Positions 1 to 7,605 of a stretch of DNA of 8,829 nucleotides are shown here, one piece after another. The notes beneath the pieces were generated by a model. It was not told where the DNA came from and made no database searches. It worked only from the letters and a program-made list of their open reading frames with translations. Location of the stretch: positions 1 through 8,829 of the forward strand of contig JACCRJ010000713.1 of assembly GCA_013813615.1 (NCBI GenBank), read 5' to 3'. Each line of letters starts with the position of its first letter. Within the stretch, counting starts at the first letter, position 1. The translations under genes and the position numbers were made by a program. This DNA is from Lautropia sp. Its GTDB lineage: Bacteria > Pseudomonadota > Gammaproteobacteria > Burkholderiales > Burkholderiaceae_E.

Positions 1-567
1 TCGGGCACGGTCATCGGCGCCGATGGCTTCGGCTTTGCACCGCGCAAGGGAGGCGGCTGGCACAAGATCCCGCAGCTTGGGGGCGTGCGGATCGGCAACG
101 ATGTGGAAATCGGCGCCAACTGCTGCATCGACCGCGGCGCACTCGACGACACCGTCATCGACGACGGCTGCAAGCTGGACAACCTCATCCAGATCGCCCA
201 TAACGTGAGGATCGGCGCCCATACCGCGATTGCCGCCTGCGCCGGCATCGCCGGCAGCGCCGAGATCGGCCAGCGGGTGCAGATCGGCGGCGCATCCGGC
301 ATCGCCGGCCACATCACCGTCTGCGACGATGCGATCATCTCGACCATGACCCTGATCTCCCGCTCGGTCACCAAGCCAGGCTTCTACAGCGGCATCTTCC
401 CGTCGATGGAGAACGCGCAGTGGGAGCGGGCTGCCGCGGTGGTTCGGCAACTTCCCGAGTTGCGCAAGCGCGTCAGGCACTTGGAGCAAGTCTCCCGACA
501 ACAATCAGAACGACAAGCGATCCGTGCAGAGGAAGGACCCGATGAAGGCGCAGATGAACACCCCTGA
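1..567 (+). CDS. lpxD: UDP-3-O-(3-hydroxyacyl)glucosamine N-acyltransferase LpxD, C-terminal part (5' end outside window)
   Basis: The reading frame is open from base 1 and ends at TGA 565-567, giving about 188 residues of a protein usually near 340, so the N-terminal uridine-binding domain and early hexapeptide turns lie upstream of the window. LpxD transfers a 3-hydroxyacyl chain from ACP to the 2-amino group of UDP-3-O-acyl-glucosamine, the third step of lipid A synthesis in the cytoplasm. Visible features are left-handed beta-helix hexapeptide repeats (I-G-x-x-x-x type) over roughly the first 115 residues, the QIAHNV motif with the likely catalytic His at fragment residue 67 (bases 199-201, equivalent to E. 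coli His239), and a second conserved His in the AGH motif at residue 104. A charged helical C-terminus follows, as in LpxD and unlike LpxA. A GTG at base 85 is an internal codon, not the start, because LpxD-like sequence continues upstream of it. The 3' end overlaps fabZ, which fits one polycistronic transcript. Confidence 0.95.
   Translation, partial: SGTVIGADGFGFAPRKGGGWHKIPQLGGVRIGNDVEIGANCCIDRGALDDTVIDDGCKLDNLIQIAHNVRIGAHTAIAACAGIAGSAEIGQRVQIGGASGIAGHITVCDDAIISTMTLISRSVTKPGFYSGIFPSMENAQWERAAAVVRQLPELRKRVRHLEQVSRQQSERQAIRAEEGPDEGADEHP
529..537 (+). promoter_or_regulatory. Ribosome binding site of fabZ inside the lpxD coding region
   Basis: The purine run GAGGAAGGA at 529-537 lies 4-8 bases before the ATG at 542. 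It decides the fabZ start in favour of that ATG over the in-frame GTG at 524, which would lie upstream of this site and has no comparable purine run of its own. Confidence 0.7.
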
Positions 568-1039
568 TATCAATCAGATCCTGAAGTACCTGCCGCACCG
601 CTATCCGTTTCTGCTGATAGACCGCGTGCTGGAGCTCGATCCGGACAAGCGGATCGTGGCGCTGAAGAACGTGACGTTCAACGAACCTTACTTCACCGGT
701 CATTTTCCGCATCTGCCGGTCATGCCGGGTGTCCTGGTGGTGGAGGCGATGGCACAGGCGGCAGGGGTCCTGTCGTTTGCAACCATGGGCCGGCAGTCGG
801 ATGCCAATTCGGTGTTCTACTTCGCCGGCATCGACGAGGCCCGCTTCAAGCGCCCGGTCGTGCCGGGAGACCAGTTGAAGCTGCAAGTGGACATCCTGCG
901 CAAGTCACGACTGCTGTGGAAATTCAAGGGGACCGCCACCGTGGACGGGCAGGTCGTCGCCGAGGCGCAGCTGATGTGCGCCCTGCGTGAAATCGAGGGT
1001 CGCAGCGACGCAAAAGGCGCGGATGATCCGGTGAACTGA
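542..1039 (+). CDS. fabZ: 3-hydroxyacyl-[acyl-carrier-protein] dehydratase FabZ
   Basis: FabZ dehydrates 3-hydroxyacyl-ACP to trans-2-enoyl-ACP in the type II fatty acid cycle. It competes with LpxA and LpxD for the same 3-hydroxyacyl-ACP, which explains its place between those two genes. The 165-residue protein is a single hot-dog fold. The N-terminal segment around [14 protein letters not shown] (residues 16-29) is typical. The active-site stretch at 53-72 contains [11 protein letters not shown] followed by EAMAQ, with catalytic His54 and Glu68. Length is slightly above the common 145-155. I chose ATG 542 because a good Shine-Dalgarno precedes it. GTG 524 would add six residues and ATG 554 would remove four. 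The start lies within the end of lpxD (26-base overlap) and the stop TGA directly abuts the lpxA ATG, so translational coupling on both sides is likely. The gene appears intact with no missing key residue. Confidence 0.96.
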   Translation: MKAQMNTPDINQILKYLPHRYPFLLIDRVLELDPDKRIVALKNVTFNEPYFTGHFPHLPVMPGVLVVEAMAQAAGVLSFATMGRQSDANSVFYFAGIDEARFKRPVVPGDQLKLQVDILRKSRLLWKFKGTATVDGQVVAEAQLMCALREIEGRSDAKGADDPVN

Positions 1040-1918
1040 ATGGCAGCAGGCGGCGAATCAACCAGCGGCGCGGACGGCAACGCAGGCAGCAACGCCGACG
1101 ACAACGCCAGCGACAGCGCTGGAACCACTGCGGGCAGGATCCATCCGACCGCCATCGTCGATCGATCGGCAGAACTCGACCCGAGCGTGGCTGTCGGCCC
1201 TTATGCCGTCATCGGCGCGGACGTGCAGATCGGCGCCGGGTCGAGCGTCGCCGCCCACGCGGTGATCGAAGGGCCGGCCCGCATCGGCACGAATAACCGC
1301 TTCTACTCGTTCTGCGCGATCGGCGGCGAGCCGCAGGACAAGAAGTACGCCGGCGAGCGGACCCAACTCGAGATCGGCGACGGGAACACCTTTCGCGAGT
1401 ATGTGACGGTGAACCGCGGAACGGCGCTGGACACCGGCGTCACCCGCGTGGGCAACGACAACTGGATCATGGCCTACGTCCATATCGCCCACGACTGCCA
1501 GGTCGGCAGCCACACCGTCCTTGCCAACACGGTCAACCTGGCGGGGCACGTGAAGATCGGCGACTGGGCCGTTCTCGGCGGCTACACCGGCGTGCACCAG
1601 TTCTGCAAGATCGGCGCGCACGTGATGACCGGCGTGGGCACCGTCGTCCTGCAGGACATTCCCACCTACGTGATGGCTGCCGGCAACTCGGCGGCAGCCC
1701 ACGGCATCAACAGCGAAGGCCTCAAGCGGCGCGGCTTCACGCCTCAGGACATCGCCATCATCCGGCGGGCCTACAAGACCCTCTACCGCTCCGATCTCGG
1801 CCTCGATGATGCGCGTCGGGAACTGGCGTCGGCAGCGTCAGCCGACGCCGCATCGGCGCGCTGCCTGACGCCGCTGCTGGCGTTTCTGGACTCGGTCACG
1901 CGTGGTATCGTCCGCTGA
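1040..1918 (+). CDS. lpxA: Acyl-ACP--UDP-N-acetylglucosamine O-acyltransferase LpxA, with N-terminal extension
   Basis: LpxA transfers a 3-hydroxyacyl chain from ACP to the 3-OH of UDP-GlcNAc, the first step of lipid A synthesis. The protein has 292 residues against 262 in E. coli. Residues 2-33 are a low-complexity Gly/Ala/Ser/Asp/Asn stretch. The family core starts at IHPTAIV (34-40) and continues with hexapeptide beta-helix turns to about residue 215, then a helical C-terminus (EGLKRRGF motif, ending TRGIVR). The catalytic His is His151 in HIAHDC (E. coli His125), with His148, His170 (AGHV) and His186 (VHQF) matching the other conserved histidines. The position equivalent to E. coli Gly173, the acyl-chain ruler, is Val199 in GAHVMTGVG. 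No ATG, GTG or TTG occurs in frame between 1040 and the start of the core, so the extension should be translated. The ATG follows the fabZ stop without a gap and with only a weak Shine-Dalgarno, suggesting coupling. Confidence 0.96.
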   Translation: MAAGGESTSGADGNAGSNADDNASDSAGTTAGRIHPTAIVDRSAELDPSVAVGPYAVIGADVQIGAGSSVAAHAVIEGPARIGTNNRFYSFCAIGGEPQDKKYAGERTQLEIGDGNTFREYVTVNRGTALDTGVTRVGNDNWIMAYVHIAHDCQVGSHTVLANTVNLAGHVKIGDWAVLGGYTGVHQFCKIGAHVMTGVGTVVLQDIPTYVMAAGNSAAAHGINSEGLKRRGFTPQDIAIIRRAYKTLYRSDLGLDDARRELASAASADAASARCLTPLLAFLDSVTRGIVR

Positions 1919-1925
1919 TCGCACG

Positions 1926-1939
1926 CCGCCCGATGGCGG
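1926..1939 (+). other. Small stem-loop in the lpxA-lpxB gap
   Basis: CCGCC (1926-1930) and GGCGG (1935-1939) form a perfect 5-bp GC stem with a 4-base loop. It lies between the lpxA stop and the lpxB ribosome binding site. There is no T-run after it, so it is not a classical terminator. It might affect coupling or mRNA stability, but a short GC stem can also occur by chance in DNA this GC-rich. Confidence 0.35.
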
Positions 1940-1955
1940 AGCGCGACCGGCACCC

Positions 1956-1961
1956 GGGAGG
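1956..1961 (+). promoter_or_regulatory. Ribosome binding site of lpxB supporting a TTG start
   Basis: GGGAGG at 1956-1961 lies five bases before TTG 1967. No ATG or GTG is available in frame upstream before the lpxA stop, and the next in-frame ATG (1979) would cut off the first beta strand, so this site fixes the TTG as the start. Confidence 0.75.
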
Positions 1962-1966
1962 CACCG

Positions 1967-3115
1967 TTGAAGATCGGCATGGTCGCGGGCGAAGCCTCGG
2001 GAGATCTGCTCGCTGCGTCGGTGCTCGCCGCCTTGAACGCGCGTCGAACGCCGAAGGCAGGGCCGCTGCAGACAGCCGGCATCGGCGGACCGGCCATGGC
2101 GCAGCAGGGCTTCGATTGCTGGTGGCCATCGGAACTGCTCGCCGTGCACGGCTACGCCGCCGCCCTGAAGGTCTACCCCAAGCTGCTCGCCATCCGGCGC
2201 CGGCTTGCCGAGCAGCTGCAGGCCTGGCCGGCGCGCCTGTTCGTCGGCGTGGATGCGCCGGATTTCAACCTGGGCCTCGAGGCGCGCCTGCGCACCGCCG
2301 GGGTCAAGACCCTGCACTTCGTGAGCCCGTCGATATGGGCATGGCGCCGGGAGCGGATGGAGAAGATCCGCAAGGCGGTGGACCGGATGCTGCTGGTGTT
2401 CCCGTTCGAGGAAGCCATCTATCGCGATGCCGGCATACCCGCGGTCTACTGTGGACATCCACTGGCCGACCAGATCCCGATGGAGCCGGACCGCGCGGCG
2501 GCGCGCCGAAAGCTCGGCATTCCGGAAGGGGAGACGGTGGTGGCGGTGCTGCCTGGCAGCCGCGCCGGCGAGGTCACCCACATCGGGCCGGTGTTTCGCG
2601 ACACGGTCAACCTGCTCGCGCAGGAGAACCCGGGGTGGCATTTCCTGATTCCTGCCGCCGGCGAGGAGCGCCAGCAGCAGTTGGCGCAACTGCTGGCGGG
2701 GCGCGAATTTCCCGCTGACGTGCGCCTGCTGCTCGGCCAGGCCCACCTCGCGCTGGCCGCCTGTGACGCCGCGCTGATCGCCAGCGGCACCGCCACCCTC
2801 GAAGCCGCGCTCTTCAAGCGACCGATGGTGATCGCGTACCGGATGGCGGGACTGAGCTACCGGCTGATGAAGGGACGTGGCTACCTTCCCTACGTTGGTC
2901 TGCCCAACATCCTCTGCGGCGGCTTCGTCGTGCCGGAATACATCCAGGATGCAGCGACGCCGGTGGCGCTCGCGGATGCGGTGACCCGCCGCCTGCACGA
3001 CGTTCCCGGCAACGAGCGGCTGGTGGCGCGGTTTCAGGAGATCCACCGCCAGCTCGCCTGCGGCTGCGCCGAACGCGTCGCCGACGCCGTCATGGCGCAA
3101 GCTGGCGGCGGTTGA
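1967..3115 (+). CDS. lpxB: Lipid-A-disaccharide synthase LpxB (TTG start)
   Basis: LpxB is the glycosyltransferase (GT19) that joins UDP-2,3-diacylglucosamine and lipid X into the tetraacylated disaccharide-1-phosphate with release of UDP, as a peripheral protein on the inner face of the cytoplasmic membrane. The 382-residue length equals that of E. coli LpxB. Visible family motifs are VAGEASGD at 6-13 (with the conserved Glu9), the VGVDAPDFN segment at 93-101, SPSIWAWR near 122-129, GHPLAD at 163-168, and LPGSRAGEV at 195-203 in the C-terminal nucleotide-sugar-binding half. SGTATLEAAL near 270-280 belongs to the same half. The gene is in the same reading frame as lpxA and starts 48 bases after its stop. 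Its stop overlaps a possible TTG start of the next gene. The rare TTG start may lower expression, which would suit an enzyme needed in small amounts, but that is inference. The gene looks intact. Confidence 0.96.
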   Translation: MKIGMVAGEASGDLLAASVLAALNARRTPKAGPLQTAGIGGPAMAQQGFDCWWPSELLAVHGYAAALKVYPKLLAIRRRLAEQLQAWPARLFVGVDAPDFNLGLEARLRTAGVKTLHFVSPSIWAWRRERMEKIRKAVDRMLLVFPFEEAIYRDAGIPAVYCGHPLADQIPMEPDRAAARRKLGIPEGETVVAVLPGSRAGEVTHIGPVFRDTVNLLAQENPGWHFLIPAAGEERQQQLAQLLAGREFPADVRLLLGQAHLALAACDAALIASGTATLEAALFKRPMVIAYRMAGLSYRLMKGRGYLPYVGLPNILCGGFVVPEYIQDAATPVALADAVTRRLHDVPGNERLVARFQEIHRQLACGCAERVADAVMAQAGGG

Positions 3116-3135
3116 CGCACGCCGCCTGGGCGAGC

Positions 3136-3963
3136 ATGTCCGCAAGTCCACCGATCGTCACCTCGGCGGCGAACCCGCGATTCAAACGGATCCGGTCGCT
3201 GATTCAGTCGGCGCGGGAGCGGCGGCGCGAGGCAGCCTCCGTGCTGGAAGGCATTCACCTGGTCGGCGCCTGGCTTGCCCACCGTCCGGACGGCCGGCAG
3301 CCGCTGCTGGAGCTCGCGCTGGCCCAGCGGGCGCTGGCCTCCGCGGAGATCGGCGCCCTTGTCGAGCGGGGTGGTGTCCAGCCCCTGGTGATCGAGGATC
3401 GGCTCTTCGACAGCCTCGGGACGATGCCGTCCCCGGTGCCCGTGCTCGCGCTAGTGACGACGCCCAAGCCGGACCTGCCGGATCACATCGACCGGGACAC
3501 GGTGGTGCTCGACCGCATCCAGGATCCCGGCAACGTCGGGGCCATCCTGCGCAGTGCCGCTGCCGCCGGCATCGCACGGGTCGTCACGACGCCGCAGACT
3601 GCCTGGTGCTGGTCACCGAAGGTGCTGCGCGCGGCGATGGGCGGGCACTTCGGGCTGAGCATCCATGAGTCTCACCCCTGGAGCCGGCTCGCTCCGTTGA
3701 TCGGCATTCCCCTCGCCGGGGCGCTTGCCCACGGCGGCGTCTCGCTCTACGACAGCGACCTCTGCGCACCCTGCGTCTGGGTGTTCGGCAACGAAGGCGA
3801 TGGACCCGCGGCCGAGATCGAGCAGCGACTGGACTGGCGCCTGACGATTCCCCAGACAAGCCAGGTCGAGTCGCTCAACGTCGCGGCAGCCGCTGCCGTG
3901 TGCCTGTTCGAGCAGCGCCGCCAGCGGCTGGTGCGCGCGCGTTCTGCCCGGTCCGGCGCCTGA
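3136..3963 (+). CDS. SpoU/TrmH-family RNA 2'-O-ribose methyltransferase
   Basis: This is a SPOUT-class enzyme that methylates a ribose 2'-OH in rRNA or tRNA using S-adenosylmethionine through a trefoil knot. The three family motifs are present. Motif 1 is LDRIQDPGNVGAILR at about 125-139, with conserved Asn133 and Arg139. Motif 2 is FGNEGDG at 217-223. Motif 3 is the IPQ...SLNVAAA stretch, with Ser246-Leu247-Asn248-Val249. An N-terminal substrate-binding-type domain (about 1-115) precedes the catalytic domain. The start could be ATG 3136 (275 residues) or TTG 3112 (283 residues), the latter overlapping the lpxB stop as TTGA. I prefer the ATG, although neither has a strong Shine-Dalgarno. The sequence does not tell which nucleotide or RNA is modified, so I give no gene symbol; RlmB- or TrmH-like roles are possible. 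It probably shares the lpx transcript and converges with ppsR. Confidence 0.88.
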   Translation: MSASPPIVTSAANPRFKRIRSLIQSARERRREAASVLEGIHLVGAWLAHRPDGRQPLLELALAQRALASAEIGALVERGGVQPLVIEDRLFDSLGTMPSPVPVLALVTTPKPDLPDHIDRDTVVLDRIQDPGNVGAILRSAAAAGIARVVTTPQTAWCWSPKVLRAAMGGHFGLSIHESHPWSRLAPLIGIPLAGALAHGGVSLYDSDLCAPCVWVFGNEGDGPAAEIEQRLDWRLTIPQTSQVESLNVAAAAAVCLFEQRRQRLVRARSARSGA

Positions 3964-3969
3964 GCCGCC

Positions 3970-3982
3970 CGGCGGGACGCCG
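3970..3982. other. Short hairpin in the convergent gap between methyltransferase and ppsR
   Basis: CGGCG-GGA-CGCCG forms a 5-bp stem with a 3-base loop in the 27-base gap between the two stop codons. Its position suits transcription ending in either direction, but there is no T-run on either strand, so terminator function is only a possibility. Confidence 0.3.
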
Positions 3983-3990
3983 AAGCGCCG

Positions 3991-4833
3991 CTATTGCCGC
4001 TCCATCTGGATCACCGTCAGCACGGTGGCCGCGATCTCCTCGATCGACTTGGTGGTGGAGGAGAGCATGCCGATGCCTTCACGGCGCATCATCGATTCCG
4101 CCTGCGCCACCTCCGAGCGGCAGCTGGCGAGCGATGCGTACATGCTGCCGGGACGGCGCTCGCTGCGCACCTCGTGCAGGCGCTCGGGCGTGATGGTGAG
4201 TCCGAACAGCTTGTCCTTGAACCGGTAGAGCACCTCCGGCAGGCGCCAGCGTTCGAAGTCCTCCGGTATCAGCGGGTAGTTGGCCGCCTTGATGCCGTGC
4301 TGGATCGCGAGATAGAGGCTGGTTGGCGTCTTGCCGCAGCGGGAGACGCCGACCAGGATCACGTCCGCCTTGTCCAGCTCCGAATGCTGCTGGCCGTCGT
4401 CATGCGCCAGCGCGAAGTTGATCGCTTCGATGCGCTCGCGGTACTTGTCGGGACTGGTGATCCGGTGAAATCGACCGATGCCGTGCGAGGACCCCAGCCC
4501 CAGCTCCTTCTCGAGCGGCTCGACGAAGGCGGCGATCAGGTTCAGGTACAGCGCGTGAGCGGTCTGGACGATGTCGCTGATGCGGCTGTTGACGAGCGTC
4601 GAGAACACGATCGGCCGTTTGCCGTCGAGGCTGCCCTGGTGGTTGATGCGATTGAGGGCGTCGGTCGCCTTCTGCTCGGTATCGATGAAGGACAGGCGGA
4701 CGTAGCGCAGCTTGACGTCTTCGAACTGGCTCAACAGGGACGATCCGAAGGTCTCGGCGGTGATGCCGGTACCGTCGGAAATGAAGAAGGCGGTGCGCTC
4801 CGGCGCCTCGCCGGGCGGCTGCCGGGTCACCAT
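3991..4833 (-). CDS. ppsR: PEP synthase regulatory protein PpsR (DUF299, bifunctional kinase/pyrophosphorylase)
   Basis: PpsR controls PEP synthase. It uses ADP to phosphorylate a Thr next to the phosphorylated catalytic His of PpsA, switching it off, and removes that phosphate with inorganic phosphate to release pyrophosphate. The protein has 280 residues, the usual size. The N-terminal FFISDGTGITAE (16-27) is the family signature. The P-loop-like nucleotide-binding motif GVSRCGKTPTS is at 162-172, followed by the conserved AANYPLIPEDF segment and a RRPGSMYA region near the C-terminus. I use ATG 4833; no clear Shine-Dalgarno is visible before it, and the second codon (GTG) is an alternative. 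It is divergent from its target ppsA across a 310-base spacer, so both could respond to shared control in that spacer. The matching target motif (Thr432-Cys433-His434) is present in the PpsA encoded here. Confidence 0.95.
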   Translation of the reverse strand: MVTRQPPGEAPERTAFFISDGTGITAETFGSSLLSQFEDVKLRYVRLSFIDTEQKATDALNRINHQGSLDGKRPIVFSTLVNSRISDIVQTAHALYLNLIAAFVEPLEKELGLGSSHGIGRFHRITSPDKYRERIEAINFALAHDDGQQHSELDKADVILVGVSRCGKTPTSLYLAIQHGIKAANYPLIPEDFERWRLPEVLYRFKDKLFGLTITPERLHEVRSERRPGSMYASLASCRSEVAQAESMMRREGIGMLSSTTKSIEEIAATVLTVIQMERQ

Positions 4834-4881
4834 GGGGTATCGGTCGGAAAAGGCATGGGCTTCGGTTTCCGCGCGATCGGG

Positions 4882-4910
4882 AATCTAATGTGGAGGTCCG
4901 CAGCAGTCGA
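4882..4910 (-). promoter_or_regulatory. Candidate sigma-70-type promoter of ppsR
   Basis: Read on the minus strand, TCGACT (complement of 4905-4910, 4 of 6 to TTGACA) is followed after exactly 17 bases by TAGATT (complement of 4882-4887, 4 of 6 to TATAAT). This would give a leader of about 40 bases before ppsR ATG 4833. The match is modest and rests on consensus alone. Confidence 0.3.
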
Positions 4911-4943
4911 GTCGCTAGAATAACCCTTGACAGGTCGTGGAGG

Positions 4944-4957
4944 CAGTCTCGGGACTG
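4944..4957. repeat. Dyad CAGTC-TCGG-GACTG next to a TTGACA hexamer
   Basis: CAGTC (4944-4948) and GACTG (4953-4957) are perfect inverted 5-mers around TCGG. The dyad begins 11 bases after the perfect -35-like TTGACA at 4927-4932, where a -10 region would be expected. It could be an operator half-site pair or a small RNA hairpin; chance cannot be excluded. Confidence 0.3.
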
Positions 4958-4996
4958 TATCTTGCCTGCCGCCTGCGGTGCGCTGCAGCCGCCTGA

Positions 4997-5023
4997 TTGG
5001 CCGTCCCAGTTGGCCGTCCCCAG
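4997..5023. repeat. Imperfect tandem repeat of a 13-14 base unit in the ppsA upstream region
   Basis: TTGGCCGTCCCAG (4997-5009) is followed immediately by TTGGCCGTCCCCAG (5010-5023), which differs by one inserted C. Two adjacent copies about 120-150 bases before ppsA could be paired binding sites for a regulator or a simple slippage duplication. I recognise no known operator consensus in it. Confidence 0.6.
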
Positions 5024-5058
5024 TCGGTCGCCTACAGCATATCCAGCCTCGCTGCCAA

Positions 5059-5091
5059 GCACGGCCTGCCGGCCGGAAACCGGCATCGTGC
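5059..5091 (+). other. Two-part stem-loop in the ppsA leader
   Basis: GCACG (5059-5063) pairs with CGTGC (5087-5091), and TGCCGG (5067-5072) pairs with CCGGCA (5080-5085). This gives 11 pairs with a small internal loop (three bases against one) and a 7-base apical loop. An alternative inner hairpin GCCGG-AAA-CCGGC (5072-5084) uses the same right arm, so the two forms exclude each other. There is no T-run after it. It would sit in the 5' leader if transcription starts upstream of 5059. Confidence 0.45.
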
Positions 5092-5105
5092 GGGCGCGCT
5101 TTGGC

Positions 5106-5143
5106 ATGCACCCGGTTCCCAACCATGATCCTCAAGACCAACC

Positions 5144-5147
<4 letters not shown>
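5106..5147 (+). CDS. Possible 13-codon upstream ORF overlapping the ppsA start (leader peptide candidate)
   Basis: ATG 5106 opens a 13-codon frame encoding [13 protein letters not shown]. Its TGA (5145-5147) overlaps the ppsA ATG (5144-5146) as ATGA. The peptide has four prolines and ends Pro-stop. No clear Shine-Dalgarno precedes it. ppsA itself also lacks a visible Shine-Dalgarno, so translation through this mini-ORF could deliver ribosomes to ppsA. The overlap may also be chance: the same frame is open back to 4890. Confidence 0.25.
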
Positions 5148-7579
<2,432 letters not shown>

Positions 7580-7605
7580 GGAGCCGACAGGAAAGGAGGC
7601 CCCGT

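Larger units (their letters stand above)
4834..5143. other. Divergent ppsR/ppsA spacer
   Basis: This 310-base stretch has no convincing gene. On the minus strand it holds a candidate ppsR promoter. On the plus strand it holds a perfect TTGACA (4927-4932) without a good -10 box at normal spacing, followed by a dyad at 4944-4957. It also holds an imperfect tandem repeat (4997-5023), a two-part stem-loop (5059-5091) and a 13-codon mini-ORF (5106-5147) overlapping the ppsA start. Open frames covering parts of it (for example 4890-5147 plus, 4827-5141 minus) have Arg/Pro/Ser-rich products without recognisable features, and I do not call them genes. Confidence 0.7.

Noticed and set aside
1058..1702. 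214-codon minus-strand open frame inside lpxA
   Set aside because: It is antisense to the hexapeptide-repeat region. The His/Val/Asp/Gly-rich product reflects the repeated codons of LpxA read backwards.
1933..2718. Plus-strand 261-codon open frame overlapping the start of lpxB
   Set aside because: It is a different frame over lpxB with a strongly Arg/Gly/Ala-rich translation. LpxB motifs are only in the other frame.
1838..3151. 437-codon minus-strand open frame antisense to lpxB
   Set aside because: It is opposite a clear lpxB. The product is Arg/His/Gly-rich without domain features, as expected of antisense frames in GC-rich coding DNA.
3994..4923. 309-codon plus-strand open frame opposite ppsR
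   Set aside because: It is complementary to a highly conserved ppsR, and the translation is an Arg/Gly/Leu-rich shadow without motifs.
4834..5143. Search for a tRNA, riboswitch or sigma-54 site in the spacer
   Set aside because: No cloverleaf or known riboswitch core was visible, and GG/GC pairs at -24/-12 spacing were not found in a convincing context.
7590..7600. Shine-Dalgarno-like AAAGGAGG on the plus strand after ppsA
   Set aside because: No start codon with a sustained frame follows at a suitable distance, and the region belongs to the minus-strand TPR gene.
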